A DNA stretch of 50,088 nucleotides from an uncultured Flavobacteriales bacterium (GCA_938084135.1 CALKDS010000019.1:1-50088), one strand, 5' to 3'; shown: positions 25,476 to 35,157, counted from the stretch's first letter. Numbers and translations: made by a program. The notes: a model not told the origin generated them from the sequence alone.

Positions 25476-26740
25476 TGATTTAGAGATTCATAAAGGACTT
25501 TTTCGAGTCTGGATATATCCTGATAGTTATTATATAGTGGAGCGATTGCCATTCTTATAGTTCCTGGCTCTCTCCAGTCTGCAATAACCCCATTTTTGGT
25601 TATTTGTTCAAAGAAAAAGTGGTCGCGGTTTGCAAATTTGACTGAAACTTGACCCCCTCTTTTATTGTCTTCGCGTGGTGTTATAATTTCAATATTTTCT
25701 CCTGTTTCTAACTTGAGATGATCTAACATATCCATCAAGGCTTTACTTAAAACCAGAGATTTTTCTCGTAATAATTTGAATTCAACGATATCAAAAATAT
25801 CTAGAGATGCTCTCATTGCAGCCATTGACAGAACAGGCGCATTGCTCACTTGCCACGATTCTGCCGTCTTTATGGGATTAAAATTCTTTCCCATTTTAAA
25901 TCGAGATGATTTATCATGGCCCCACCAACCCGCAAATTTATTTAATTTGCTTTTGTGGTGTTTTTCATGAACAAATAAACCTGCGGTACTTCCTGGTCCA
26001 GAATTTAAATATTTATATGTGCACCAGGCGGCAAAGTCCACATCCCAATCATGCAAATTTAGAGGGGTGTTTCCTATCGCATGTGCTAGATCCCATCCAA
26101 CATTTATTCCTTTTTTCTTAGCTGCTTTGGTTATTTTGTCTATGTCATAAAGTCTTCCCGTATAATAATTTACTCCGCCAATTAATAGAACAGATATGCG
26201 ATCTCCGTATTTTGATATGGCATTGATGATTTCATTATCATTTGGAACTCCAGTTTCATCTGATCCAGAAACTTCGATTAGTTCATTTTCGCTGTATCCA
26301 TTCATTTCAAGTTGGCTAACCAATGCATAACGATCACTAGGAAATGCTTTCTTTTCGCAAAGAATCATCGGCCTTTGTTTTGTTGGTTGGTAAAAGCTAG
26401 CTAGGGCAAAATGTAAATTTGCAGTTAACGAACCCATTGCTACAACTTCTGTTTTTAAAGATCCTGTTAATTTTGCAAGAGACTCGTTAAAGTATTCATG
26501 GTAGGGCATCCACGGATTCTTTGCTTTAAAATGACCATCAACCCCCAACTCTTCCCAATCTTTTAATTCCTGCAATATGGCTTCTTTTACTCCTTTTGGT
26601 TGAAGGCCAAGAGAATTACCTGTGAGGTAGATGCAATCCTCTTTCTGCAATTTAGGGACATGGAATTTTTCACGGAGAGAATACAGTGAATCTCTGGCAT
26701 CTAAATGCTTTGCTTCAGAAATAGTTAAAAAAGAGTTCAT
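25472..26740 (-). CDS. kynU: Kynureninase
   Basis: Kynureninase cleaves kynurenine or 3-hydroxykynurenine to (hydroxy)anthranilate and alanine using PLP. The 422-residue protein shows YLTGNSLGLQPKG, MGSLTANLHFALASFY, VGWDLAHAIGNTPLNLHDW, the PLP-lysine motif CTYKYLNSGPGS (Lys243) and WQVSNAPVLSM. It precedes kmo in a two-gene operon, which together turn kynurenine into 3-hydroxyanthranilate for NAD synthesis or tryptophan breakdown. The dioxygenases for the first and next steps are not in the window. It diverges from gcvP across 78 bases. Confidence 0.95.
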   Translation of the reverse strand: MNSFLTISEAKHLDARDSLYSLREKFHVPKLQKEDCIYLTGNSLGLQPKGVKEAILQELKDWEELGVDGHFKAKNPWMPYHEYFNESLAKLTGSLKTEVVAMGSLTANLHFALASFYQPTKQRPMILCEKKAFPSDRYALVSQLEMNGYSENELIEVSGSDETGVPNDNEIINAISKYGDRISVLLIGGVNYYTGRLYDIDKITKAAKKKGINVGWDLAHAIGNTPLNLHDWDVDFAAWCTYKYLNSGPGSTAGLFVHEKHHKSKLNKFAGWWGHDKSSRFKMGKNFNPIKTAESWQVSNAPVLSMAAMRASLDIFDIVEFKLLREKSLVLSKALMDMLDHLKLETGENIEIITPREDNKRGGQVSVKFANRDHFFFEQITKNGVIADWREPGTIRMAIAPLYNNYQDISRLEKVLYESLNQ

Positions 26741-26781
26741 AAACGTAAACTTTTGTCGTGCAAGTTAGGTTATATGAGAAG

Positions 26782-26789
26782 TAATTTTG
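26782..26789 (+). promoter_or_regulatory. Candidate -7 element upstream of gcvP
   Basis: TAATTTTG matches TAnnTTTG exactly and ends 29 bases before the gcvP ATG. The nearest TTTG upstream (26752-26755) is 26 bases away, longer than the usual spacing of about 19-21, so the -33 contact is weak. Confidence 0.4.
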
Positions 26790-26818
26790 TCCCAAACAAA
26801 AAGAACATCAAATAGAGT

Positions 26819-29671
26819 ATGTCCAAGGAATTTGAAAAACGACACATTGGTTCAAAAAACCAGGATTCACAAAAAATGTTGGACCGCATTGGTGCCGATA
26901 GTCTTGAGGATTTGATTTTTGAAACAGTTCCAAGCTCAATTCGTCTCAAAGAGGAAATGCCTATTTCTGAGGGTATTAGTGAGGTTGATTTTTTAAATCA
27001 TATGTATTCCTTAGGTAAGGAGAATGAGATTTTCAATTCCTACATCGGCCAGGGTTATTATCCTACGGCCACTCCTGCCGTTATTCAACGTAATATTTTG
27101 GAAAATCCAGGATGGTATACTGCCTACACACCGTATCAAGCGGAAATTGCTCAAGGTAGATTAGAAGGTCTCTTAAATTATCAAACAATGATAATTGACC
27201 TCACGGGAATGGAAATTGCAAATGCCTCTTTATTAGACGAAGCCACAGCTGCCGCGGAAGCAATGAGCCTGATGCTCGGTTCTCGTTCAAGGGAGCAGAA
27301 AAAAAATAATGCGATTAAATTCTTTGTTGATGAGAATATTTTTTCTCAAACAAAATCTCTCTTAAAAACTCGTTCCGAACCTATGGGAGTAGAAATTGTT
27401 TGGGGTGATGCAAATGAGTTTGAACCGAGTGAAGAATATTTTGGTGCTTTTTGGCAATATCCTAATTCCTCTGGAGCAATAATAGACTATAAGAAAGTTG
27501 CGAAAAAATGCAATATTGCGGATGTTAAAGTTGCGGTAGCTGCAGATTTATTATCTCTTACTCTTCTTGAAGCCCCAGGCTTATGGGGAGCTGATGTTGT
27601 TTTAGGCTCTACTCAACGCTTTGGGATTCCAATGGGTTTTGGAGGCCCTCATGCAGCTTATTTTGCATCGAAAGAACAATTTAAGCGATTTATGCCAGGT
27701 CGCATTATCGGCCGAACTATTGATAAAGACGGAAACCCCGCCTTGAGAATGGCTTTGCAGACAAGGGAGCAACATATCAAAAGAGATCGTGCGACTTCTA
27801 ATATTTGCACGTCTCAAGTTTTATTGGCGATAATGGCTGGAATGTACGGAGTCTATCATGGCCCTGAAGGCCTGAGAAAGATAGCCCTGCGCATTCATAG
27901 TCATGCATTGAAATTTAGTTCAGTCTTGCAAAGGCTGGGGTATGTAGTATTGAACAAAACTTTTTTTGACACTTTACATATTGATGCCAACGATGATTTT
28001 AAGGCACTAATTCAAGGTTTGAGTCAAGAAGCCTGTATTAATGTTGGCTATTCAGATAAAGGAATTCTAGTATCAATGAATGAGGTGATGACGAATTCCG
28101 ATTTAGATTCTTTATTATCTCTTTTTGCTAAGGCGAAAGGTTTAGATGTGCCAGATTCTTACTCTCAAGTTACGGAGGCCCTTCCGAAAAGTCTTGCCAG
28201 AGTCTCAGGATTTATGGAGCATCCAACATTCAGAAAATACCGAAGTGAGACAGACATGATGCGCTACATGAAGAAGTTAGAGCGTCGGGATATAGCTTTA
28301 AATCATTCGATGATTCCTCTAGGCTCATGCACTATGAAGCTCAACTCAGCTGCAGAAATGTTGCCCCTAAGTTGGCCTTCGTTTTCTCAAATTCATCCCT
28401 TTGCTCCTCTGGAGCAAGCAAAGGGTTATTTGAACATAATTGACTCTCTTGAAAAAGATTTAGCTATAATCACAGGTTTTGATTCCACATCACTTCAACC
28501 AAATTCTGGAGCTCAGGGAGAATATTCAGGTTTGTTGGTTATTCGAGAATATCATAGAAGTAGAGGTGATTTTCAAAGGAGGACAGCTTTAATCCCTTCT
28601 TCTGCCCATGGAACAAACCCAGCTTCAGCTGTGATGGCTGGAATGGATGTAGTTGTAGTTTCATGTGATCTAAAAGGTAATATTGATATTGAAGATTTAA
28701 GGTTGAAGTCTGAAAAATTCTCCGAGACACTGTCTTGTCTTATGATTACATATCCTTCAACTCATGGTGTTTTTGAATCTGCAGTAAAAGAAGTGACATC
28801 TATTATTCATCAGCACGGGGGTCAAGTCTACATGGATGGCGCCAATATGAATGCTCAAGTAGGTGTAACCTCTCCAGGGTTAATTGGGGCGGATGTATGT
28901 CACTTAAACCTTCATAAAACTTTTGCTATTCCTCATGGCGGAGGCGGGCCAGGAGTTGGTCCAATTTGTGTAAAGAGTCATTTATCTGAATTTTTACCTA
29001 GTCATCATCTGCATAAAACAGGAGGCAGCAAACCTATTGGTTCGGTATCTGCAGCCCCTTACGGCTCTGCATTAATACTATTGATCTCTTATGGTTATAT
29101 AAAAATGCTCGGAGCTGAGGGTCTTACCAACAGTACAAAGTATGCAATATTAAATGCAAATTACATTAAGTCTCGCTTGGAATCCGCATATCCTATTTTA
29201 TATTCTGGAGAAAATGGTCGTTGCGCTCATGAGATGATCATTGATTGTCGTCCATTTAAAAAAGATGCCTCCATCGAGGTTGTCGATATAGCGAAGAGGT
29301 TAATTGATTATGGATTTCATGCTCCAACTGTAAGTTTTCCTGTTGCTGGAACAATGATGATCGAACCAACAGAGAGTGAGTCTTTGGATGAGATAGATCG
29401 TTTTTGCGACGCGATGTTAGAAATACGTGCAGAGATAGGTGAAATAGTCTCTGGATCAATGTCTTCTGAAAATAACCCGTTAAAAAATGCTCCTCATACT
29501 CAAAATATTTTGGTCAACGATGAATGGTCACTGCCTTACTCAAGGAGAAAAGCAGCTTTTCCAATAGATTATTTAAAAGAGAATAAAGTTTGGCCTTCAG
29601 TCGCTCGTGTTGATGAGACTTATGGGGATCGAAATTTAAACTGTACTTGCGCACCCACAGATAGTTATTGA
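26819..29671 (+). CDS. gcvP: Glycine dehydrogenase (decarboxylating), P protein of the glycine cleavage system
   Basis: The 950-residue homodimeric form contains both halves in one chain. N-terminal half: RHIGSKNQDSQKML, YIGQGYYPTATPAVIQRNIL and YTPYQAEIAQGRLEGLLNYQ. C-terminal half: MIPLGSCTMKLNSAAEM, SAHGTNPASAVMAGM and the PLP lysine in HLNLHKTFAIPHGGGGPG (Lys700). It decarboxylates glycine and loads the aminomethyl group on the H protein. gcvT and gcvH are not nearby, which is common in Bacteroidota. It appears to be monocistronic, followed by about 100 bases before the next gene. Confidence 0.96.
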   Translation: MSKEFEKRHIGSKNQDSQKMLDRIGADSLEDLIFETVPSSIRLKEEMPISEGISEVDFLNHMYSLGKENEIFNSYIGQGYYPTATPAVIQRNILENPGWYTAYTPYQAEIAQGRLEGLLNYQTMIIDLTGMEIANASLLDEATAAAEAMSLMLGSRSREQKKNNAIKFFVDENIFSQTKSLLKTRSEPMGVEIVWGDANEFEPSEEYFGAFWQYPNSSGAIIDYKKVAKKCNIADVKVAVAADLLSLTLLEAPGLWGADVVLGSTQRFGIPMGFGGPHAAYFASKEQFKRFMPGRIIGRTIDKDGNPALRMALQTREQHIKRDRATSNICTSQVLLAIMAGMYGVYHGPEGLRKIALRIHSHALKFSSVLQRLGYVVLNKTFFDTLHIDANDDFKALIQGLSQEACINVGYSDKGILVSMNEVMTNSDLDSLLSLFAKAKGLDVPDSYSQVTEALPKSLARVSGFMEHPTFRKYRSETDMMRYMKKLERRDIALNHSMIPLGSCTMKLNSAAEMLPLSWPSFSQIHPFAPLEQAKGYLNIIDSLEKDLAIITGFDSTSLQPNSGAQGEYSGLLVIREYHRSRGDFQRRTALIPSSAHGTNPASAVMAGMDVVVVSCDLKGNIDIEDLRLKSEKFSETLSCLMITYPSTHGVFESAVKEVTSIIHQHGGQVYMDGANMNAQVGVTSPGLIGADVCHLNLHKTFAIPHGGGGPGVGPICVKSHLSEFLPSHHLHKTGGSKPIGSVSAAPYGSALILLISYGYIKMLGAEGLTNSTKYAILNANYIKSRLESAYPILYSGENGRCAHEMIIDCRPFKKDASIEVVDIAKRLIDYGFHAPTVSFPVAGTMMIEPTESESLDEIDRFCDAMLEIRAEIGEIVSGSMSSENNPLKNAPHTQNILVNDEWSLPYSRRKAAFPIDYLKENKVWPSVARVDETYGDRNLNCTCAPTDSY

Positions 29672-29775
29672 AATCTTTAAGATGACTTAAATGATTAGCA
29701 GAGCTTATTGTCACTGATATTGGGATTTTTGTGCATTGTTTCGTAAATTCGATCTTCCACTAATTAAAAGATAGG

Positions 29776-31770
29776 ATGAAAAAAATTACTCTCTTAACCA
29801 TTGCGACTAGTTTGTCTCTCTCGGTTTTTGCTCAAAATGCTGAAAGAACTGCTCCTAATGTAAAAATGATGGATGATGGTTTAGTCAGGCATTTGACCCA
29901 ACAGCAAGTTCAAGATATGTATGGATCTGAGACACCAATATGGTCTGAGGATTTTGCTAGCGGCATACCTTCAACTTGGTTGAATTTTGGTACAGCCAAT
30001 CTTGTTTCAGATACCGATGCGGTTTGGGAATACCGAGGAACGTTAACGACACCAAACAATACTGTAGGATCTCGAGGAGCATATTTTTCGTCTCAAGCCC
30101 CGATGAATTCAGCTACTGCAGCAAATGGTTTTGTGATCTTTGATTCTGATTTTATTGATAATGCGGGTGTAGCTGGAAATTTTGGTAATGGTATTGCTCC
30201 TTCACCCCATGTAGCGGAACTGATTACCGATATGATAGATCTTTCTTCAAATGCTATTGTTGATTTATCATTCACACAATATTATCGACGTTTTGCTGGA
30301 CCTGCTGGTTCTCAAGCGGTTCCCGCAACTTACGTTGACTTTTCGGTAGATGGGGGTGCGACATTTCCATACAGTGTAACTCTTAACTCTGGAATAGCTG
30401 TTAATAGTTCAACTGCTGACAATGATATAGTAAATGTTATAGCGGGTAGCTATATTGGTGGCCAAGATTCTGTCAAGATTCGCTTTCGCTTTGATGGTGA
30501 TTACTACTTCTGGTCTATTGATGATATCCAAATTGTAGGTACCCCTGCAAATAGAATGGATTTTACTGATTGGCAAGGTGCTCCAGCTCAAGATATTTTG
30601 TACGGTCCAAGTGCTACAGGTTCCGCTAAAATGGGACACATGACTTTGAAACAGGCCAGAGGAATCTCTTTTGACGTTAATGCGGTGAATAGCGGTACTC
30701 AAGATCAGTCAAATGTTAAATTAGATGTTCTAGTTTTTGATGGTGGGTCACTTATTCAAACAGTTAGCTCCGCAACTAAGTCATTATTGGCTGCTGGAGA
30801 TACTGCAACTTTTAATGATTTGAACACATATGCAACAGCATGGACCCCAAGTGCAAATGGGACATATGATTTGGTTTATAATTTAAAGTCTGATTCAGTT
30901 TCTGTTTTTTCAGATACTACAAGCCTTTTTGTTACTGATTCTACCATGTCCATGGATTTCGGTTCTTGGGACAATTCTATTGGTGCGTCTTCAAACACTA
31001 CGCAATGGGGTGATGGGTCTCAAATGTACAATCGTCATGATCTAATCGATGATGAATTGTTATTTGGAGCGAAGGTATACTTAGGTTCAGCAACTGTAGC
31101 AGGGGGTATTCTTGAAATGGCTGTTTATGATTCTTCAGCATATGGAGGAAACACCTCTGGATGGGATGCCAATAAGTTGGTTGGTTATGGACAAAAAGTA
31201 ATAGATGCGCAAGACGTTTCTCAAGGTTTTGTTCGATTTGATTTCACTGATGCTTCAAGTGGTCGAGGAATTGACTTAGAACTTGCTAAAGGGGCATATA
31301 TGTATAATTTGACTATGTATGACAACCAGGGAGCCAATCCTCTATTGATTAGAAATGACCAAACTTGGGGTAAGGCTGGAGGTTCAGGATCAATGTACCT
31401 GGCAGCTCTTGGTAATTGGTATTCTGGATACTCTGGAGGAAGATCATTCAATAACCTTTGGATTCGTGGTTTGAATTGTCCTGCAACCAGTGCTGCAGCT
31501 TGCATGAGCGCCGGCGTTGATGAAGAGTCAATTGAGGTCATCACAATTTCCCCGAATCCAGCAAGTGATTATGTTTCATTGGATTTTGGTCTAGCTGTGG
31601 GTAATTATAATGTTTCAATTGTGGATTTAACCGGTAAGGTTATGAAATCTGAAACAATTCGCGCAGCAGCTGATGTAACTATGTATGTTGGTGACTTAAA
31701 TGTTGGTATGTACCTAGTTAGAATTCAAAAAGGAGATATTGTAAAGACAAGCAAGTTGTCCATATTATAA
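29776..31770 (+). CDS. Secreted protein with type IX sorting domain (T9SS cargo)
   Basis: The 664-residue protein has a Sec signal (KITLLTIATSLSLSVFA, cleavage before Gln20) and a C-terminal type A sorting domain from about residue 588: ISPNPASDYVSLDF, YNVSIVDLTGKVMKS and LNVGMYLVRIQKGDIVKTSKLSIL at the very end. The mature middle includes a beta-sandwich-like region resembling jelly-roll / MAM-type modules (WSEDFASGIPSTW, FWSIDDIQIVGTP) followed by Ig-like beta-rich sequence. No catalytic motif is apparent. The sorting domain would be removed after export through T9SS, with attachment to anionic LPS or release. A terminator hairpin follows. Function unknown. Confidence 0.88.
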   Translation: MKKITLLTIATSLSLSVFAQNAERTAPNVKMMDDGLVRHLTQQQVQDMYGSETPIWSEDFASGIPSTWLNFGTANLVSDTDAVWEYRGTLTTPNNTVGSRGAYFSSQAPMNSATAANGFVIFDSDFIDNAGVAGNFGNGIAPSPHVAELITDMIDLSSNAIVDLSFTQYYRRFAGPAGSQAVPATYVDFSVDGGATFPYSVTLNSGIAVNSSTADNDIVNVIAGSYIGGQDSVKIRFRFDGDYYFWSIDDIQIVGTPANRMDFTDWQGAPAQDILYGPSATGSAKMGHMTLKQARGISFDVNAVNSGTQDQSNVKLDVLVFDGGSLIQTVSSATKSLLAAGDTATFNDLNTYATAWTPSANGTYDLVYNLKSDSVSVFSDTTSLFVTDSTMSMDFGSWDNSIGASSNTTQWGDGSQMYNRHDLIDDELLFGAKVYLGSATVAGGILEMAVYDSSAYGGNTSGWDANKLVGYGQKVIDAQDVSQGFVRFDFTDASSGRGIDLELAKGAYMYNLTMYDNQGANPLLIRNDQTWGKAGGSGSMYLAALGNWYSGYSGGRSFNNLWIRGLNCPATSAAACMSAGVDEESIEVITISPNPASDYVSLDFGLAVGNYNVSIVDLTGKVMKSETIRAAADVTMYVGDLNVGMYLVRIQKGDIVKTSKLSIL

Positions 31771-31788
31771 ATAAGTTTAAAAAAAATC

Positions 31789-31821
31789 TAAAGCGGCCTC
31801 TGTGAAGGGGCCGCTTTTTTA
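31789..31821 (+). terminator. Terminator of the T9SS cargo gene, possibly bidirectional
   Basis: AAAGCGGCC (31790-31798) pairs with GGCCGCTTT (31809-31817) across a 10-base loop and is followed by T residues to 31820. On the minus strand the same hairpin follows the nth stop codon (31819-31821) and is followed by a T-rich tract, so it can end both convergent transcripts. Confidence 0.88.
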
Positions 31822-32454
31822 TTTTCTAAAAGCAATTGGGTTTACTATTGATGTTATGAAATCTATCTCAGGTTTCCAGCCTCGGGCAGGACTGTGTGAT
31901 CTTCCGTAGAAAATTATCTGCAGATGAAGTTTATTCCAGTTTTCTATTTGGAACAAACGCTTTGCGTCTTTCTCTGTTTGTTTTACATTTTTACCGCTTG
32001 TTAACCCCCATCTTTTCATTAACCTGTGTATGTGCGTGTCAACGGGAAAGGCGGGATGACCAAATCCCTGGCTCATGACAACGGATGCTGTTTTGTGGCC
32101 TACAGAGGGAAGTGCTTCAAGTGCTTCAAATGAATTCGGAACTTTTCCTTGGTGATCGTTACAGATAATTTCAGAAAGACCTTTTAAACCTTTTGATTTC
32201 ATTGGAGTCAATCCGCACGGTCTTATTATTTCTGCTATTTCTTCTATGCTCATTTCAGACATGAGCTTAGCGGTATTTGCTCGCTTGAATAGCTTTGGAG
32301 TGATCGTGTTTACTCTGGCGTCGGTGCACTGAGCTGATAGAACAACTGCTACTAGTAAAGTAAATATGCTGTCATGATTTAAGGGAATTGGTGTTTTGGG
32401 ATAAAGTTTTTCAAGAGAGTCTTGGATATACAATACTTTTTCTTTCTTTGTCAT
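31819..32454 (-). CDS. nth: Endonuclease III-type DNA glycosylase/AP lyase lacking the Fe-S cysteines
   Basis: From the ATG at 32454 (MTKKEKVLYIQD) the protein has 211 residues, with catalytic Lys121 in the helix-hairpin-helix LPSVGHKTASVV and Asp139 in FPVDTHIHR, matching E. coli Lys120 and Asp138. This agreement is why I reject the 36-residue upstream extension of the open frame, which would also run into the 5' end of bcp on the other strand. It removes oxidised pyrimidines from DNA. The C-terminus, where a four-cysteine [4Fe-4S] loop is expected, reads GRSHSPARGWKPEIDFI and has no cysteine. The 3' end overlaps the shared terminator. Confidence 0.92.
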   Translation of the reverse strand: MTKKEKVLYIQDSLEKLYPKTPIPLNHDSIFTLLVAVVLSAQCTDARVNTITPKLFKRANTAKLMSEMSIEEIAEIIRPCGLTPMKSKGLKGLSEIICNDHQGKVPNSFEALEALPSVGHKTASVVMSQGFGHPAFPVDTHIHRLMKRWGLTSGKNVKQTEKDAKRLFQIENWNKLHLQIIFYGRSHSPARGWKPEIDFITSIVNPIAFRK

Positions 32455-32507
32455 GTAGACAAAGAAAACTCTTGTTGCGCTTTTATTAAAAGAAATTTTT
32501 AAAATAT

Positions 32508-32969
32508 ATGACACATTTAAACGTAGGCGACGTTGCCCCAGGTTTTTCAGGATTGGATTCAAATGGAAATAAAATAGAACTAAGTGATTTTAAAGGGAGC
32601 AAGGTGGTTTTATATTTTTATCCAAAAGATGATACGCCAGGATGCACGGCTGAAGCTTGTTCATTCCGGGATAATTACTCCCAATTACTAGATGCTGGAG
32701 TTGTTATTTTAGGTGTTTCTCCAGATTCTGTAAAAAGGCATGCGAAGTTTATTCAGAAATATGATCTTCCTTTTCCGTTAATTGCAGATGAGCAAAAAGA
32801 GATAATTAATTTATATGGTGTTTGGGGTCTGAAAAAGTTTATGGGAAAAGAGTATGATGGTGTTTATCGTGAAACATTCATTATTGGCCAAGATGGCCGA
32901 ATCGAATCCATAATTGAAAAGGTTAAAACTAAAGAAAGTGCTGAGCAAGTACTAGCGTCGATTAAATAG
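32508..32969 (+). CDS. bcp: Thioredoxin-dependent thiol peroxidase (Bcp/PrxQ peroxiredoxin)
   Basis: A 153-residue atypical two-cysteine peroxiredoxin: FYPKDDTPGCTAEACSFRDN places the peroxidatic Cys46 and the resolving Cys51 five residues apart, the PrxQ arrangement. VILGVSPDSVKRHAKFIQKY and the FPLIADEQKEIINLYGVWG segment are also typical. It reduces peroxides with electrons from thioredoxin in the cytoplasm. The gene diverges from nth (53 bases between start codons), pairing two oxidative-damage functions, and precedes recA by 168 bases that contain a promoter candidate. Confidence 0.95.
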   Translation: MTHLNVGDVAPGFSGLDSNGNKIELSDFKGSKVVLYFYPKDDTPGCTAEACSFRDNYSQLLDAGVVILGVSPDSVKRHAKFIQKYDLPFPLIADEQKEIINLYGVWGLKKFMGKEYDGVYRETFIIGQDGRIESIIEKVKTKESAEQVLASIK

Positions 32970-33052
32970 AACTGAAATATTTCGAATTCTTTTAATGATT
33001 AAGATATATTGTGGATAAATATTTCTTTTTTAGTAAATCTTAGCTGATTCTG

Positions 33053-33086
33053 TTGCTGAAATCATTCATCTCAATTCTTACATTTG
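33053..33086 (+). promoter_or_regulatory. Candidate promoter of recA
   Basis: TTG (33053-33055) and TACATTTG (33079-33086, exact TAnnTTTG) are separated by 23 bases, slightly wide. The predicted leader is about 45 bases. I see no recognisable LexA-type inverted repeat around it. The rest of the 168-base gap is AT-rich without visible features. Confidence 0.5.
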
Positions 33087-33137
33087 ACATAGATAATTGT
33101 CCTTACAGATTAATCAAATTTCAATAACATAATTCAA

Positions 33138-34136
33138 ATGAGCAACGATAAAGACGCCAAACAAAAAGCACTCAAACTCACAATGGATAAATTAGACAAA
33201 ACCTACGGGAAAGGTGCTGTTATGAGATTGGGAGACGATGCGATTGTTGATGTAGAAGTTATTCCCTCGGGTTCTTTAGGTATTGATTTGGCTCTCGGAA
33301 TTGGTGGGTTTCCTCGTGGCCGTGTTGTGGAAATATATGGTCCCGAATCATCTGGAAAGACAACTTTAACTCTACATGCAATTGCTGAAGCTCAACGACT
33401 TGGCGGTATTGCTGCATTTATCGATGCCGAACATGCTTTTGACAGATTTTATGCAGAAAAAGTTGGTGTCGATACAGAGGAATTAATTATTAGCCAACCG
33501 GATAATGGAGAACAAGCTCTTGAGATTGCTGACAATTTAATCCGTTCAGGAGCTATTGATCTAGTGGTTATTGATTCCGTAGCTGCCTTGACTCCTCGTT
33601 CAGAAATTGAAGGCGAAATGGGAGATAGTAAAGTGGGTTTGCATGCTAGGTTAATGTCTCAAGCGTTAAGAAAATTAACAGGAACGATTTCAAAAACAAA
33701 TTGTACGATTATTTTCATTAATCAATTGCGAGAAAAGATCGGTGTGATGTTTGGAAATCCAGAAGTTACGACAGGCGGTAATGCTCTGAAGTTTTATTCC
33801 TCAGTTAGACTAGATATACGTCGAAGTACTCAAATTAAAGATGGAGATCGGGTAATGGGTAATCGAACAAAAGTTAAAGTTGTGAAGAATAAAGTTGCCC
33901 CTCCTTTTAGAACCGCTGAGTTTGATATTTTATATGGTGAAGGAATCTCAAAAGTTGGAGAGCTTATTGATATTGGTACACTATATGAGGTCATAAACAA
34001 AAGTGGAAGTTGGTTTAGTTATGAGGGAACCAAGCTTGGACAGGGCAGAGAAGGTGTAAAAACAATTTTGCGAGATAATCCTGAGCTTATGGAAGAGATT
34101 GAGAAGAAAATCATTTCGAAGATTCAGGATGCATAG
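33138..34136 (+). CDS. recA: Recombinase RecA
   Basis: RecA forms filaments on single-stranded DNA for homologous recombination and SOS signalling. The 332-residue protein shows GPESSGKTT Walker A (68-76), [29 protein letters not shown] with Walker [29 protein letters not shown] and [10 protein letters not shown]. It ends at [11 protein letters not shown], so the long acidic C-terminal tail of E. coli RecA is absent. Its last codons overlap the next start by eight bases, tying it to a TPR lipoprotein gene. Confidence 0.97.
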   Translation: MSNDKDAKQKALKLTMDKLDKTYGKGAVMRLGDDAIVDVEVIPSGSLGIDLALGIGGFPRGRVVEIYGPESSGKTTLTLHAIAEAQRLGGIAAFIDAEHAFDRFYAEKVGVDTEELIISQPDNGEQALEIADNLIRSGAIDLVVIDSVAALTPRSEIEGEMGDSKVGLHARLMSQALRKLTGTISKTNCTIIFINQLREKIGVMFGNPEVTTGGNALKFYSSVRLDIRRSTQIKDGDRVMGNRTKVKVVKNKVAPPFRTAEFDILYGEGISKVGELIDIGTLYEVINKSGSWFSYEGTKLGQGREGVKTILRDNPELMEEIEKKIISKIQDA

Positions 34137-35157
34137 ATCATCTTTAGGATGTATTCAATTTTTTTTATTTGCTGCTATTATTCTAATAATTTCAGGGTGT
34201 TCAAATAATGCTGAATCTGTTTTTAATGATTTACAAATTGGAACTACTCCAGCAGATAGTGTTAACCAGTATATTTCTATTCATCCCAATCATATACCCT
34301 CGTTAATTATTAGAGGCAGACGTTATCTCAATAATGCAAATCTTCCATATGCAGATGCAGATGCAGATGCAGTACTAGAATTAGATAGTCTAAATCATGA
34401 TGGTCTGCTTCTAAAAGGTGAGGCAAATTATTTATCTAATTCAACTAGGGTATCCAGAGATTTTTGGTTAAAATGTATAAAGAATCATCCTAATGAAATA
34501 GATTGTAGGCTTAAACTGGCAGAGCTCTACAGTATCGTTTTAGAGTATGAAAAAAGTAATGAACTAGTTAATAGAGTAATAGATTTATCTCCTAATAGCT
34601 CAGTTGCATTCTTCATCAAAGGAATGAATATAAGAGACACAAAAGGAGATACAGCTCTGTCATTAAGCTACATTCAAAAATCTATAGATCTAGACCCAAA
34701 TTATTTTGCTGCTATTGATATGGCTGCAGTTATGCTTGCTGCTCAAAAAAACAGCCTGGCTTTGAGTTATTATAATCGACTACTAGAATTGCAGCCAAAC
34801 AATTCCGATACTTATTATAAAATTGGGATGTTTAATCTTGGGGCTCGCGAATATAACGGAGCGCTGGAGGCATTTACAAAGTCAACTCAAATCAACCCTC
34901 AGGATGCTGAGAGTTTTTTCAATATGGGTTACATCCATTTAGAATTAGGATTATTAACTGAGGCGAGAAATCTATTTAGCAAAAGCATAAAGGCTCGTGC
35001 AATTAATCATCGGGCCTTTTATGGTCGGGGGTTCTGCTGGGAAAGAGGAGGGGATTTAATTAATGCTGAAAAAGATTATAGTCAAGCACTATCACTTAAC
35101 CCTGAGCATAAACCGAGTGAAGAGGCATTATCTCGAGTTAGAAATGATCTTCAGTAA
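34129..35157 (+). CDS. TPR-repeat lipoprotein
   Basis: From the ATG at 34129 the 342-residue product starts with a lipoprotein signal ([18 protein letters not shown], lipobox Cys24), which argues against a 10-residue longer start at 34099. The mature part consists of tetratricopeptide repeats from about residue 45 to the end, e.g. [40 protein letters not shown] and [23 protein letters not shown] proteins mediate protein-protein contacts at the envelope. It overlaps recA by eight bases and the next peptidase start by one base. An in-frame hexanucleotide repeat lies at 34349-34372. The partner is unknown. Confidence 0.88.
   Translation: MHRSSLGCIQFFLFAAIILIISGCSNNAESVFNDLQIGTTPADSVNQYISIHPNHIPSLIIRGRRYLNNANLPYADADADAVLELDSLNHDGLLLKGEANYLSNSTRVSRDFWLKCIKNHPNEIDCRLKLAELYSIVLEYEKSNELVNRVIDLSPNSSVAFFIKGMNIRDTKGDTALSLSYIQKSIDLDPNYFAAIDMAAVMLAAQKNSLALSYYNRLLELQPNNSDTYYKIGMFNLGAREYNGALEAFTKSTQINPQDAESFFNMGYIHLELGLLTEARNLFSKSIKARAINHRAFYGRGFCWERGGDLINAEKDYSQALSLNPEHKPSEEALSRVRNDLQ
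34349..34372 (+). repeat. In-frame hexanucleotide tandem repeat (ATGCAG x4)
   Basis: Four perfect copies of ATGCAG lie within the TPR lipoprotein gene and encode a run of Ala-Asp dipeptides (YADADADAV). Because the unit is six bases, copy-number change would lengthen or shorten the protein without a frameshift. Confidence 0.85.

Noticed and set aside
29678-29696. Small hairpin (TTTAAG / CTTAAA) after gcvP as a terminator
   Set aside because: The stem is only six AT-rich pairs and has no following T-run.
32498-32562. Upstream extension of nth to 32562
   Set aside because: The extra 36 residues have no family counterpart and would overlap bcp on the opposite strand; the ATG at 32454 gives the expected catalytic numbering.
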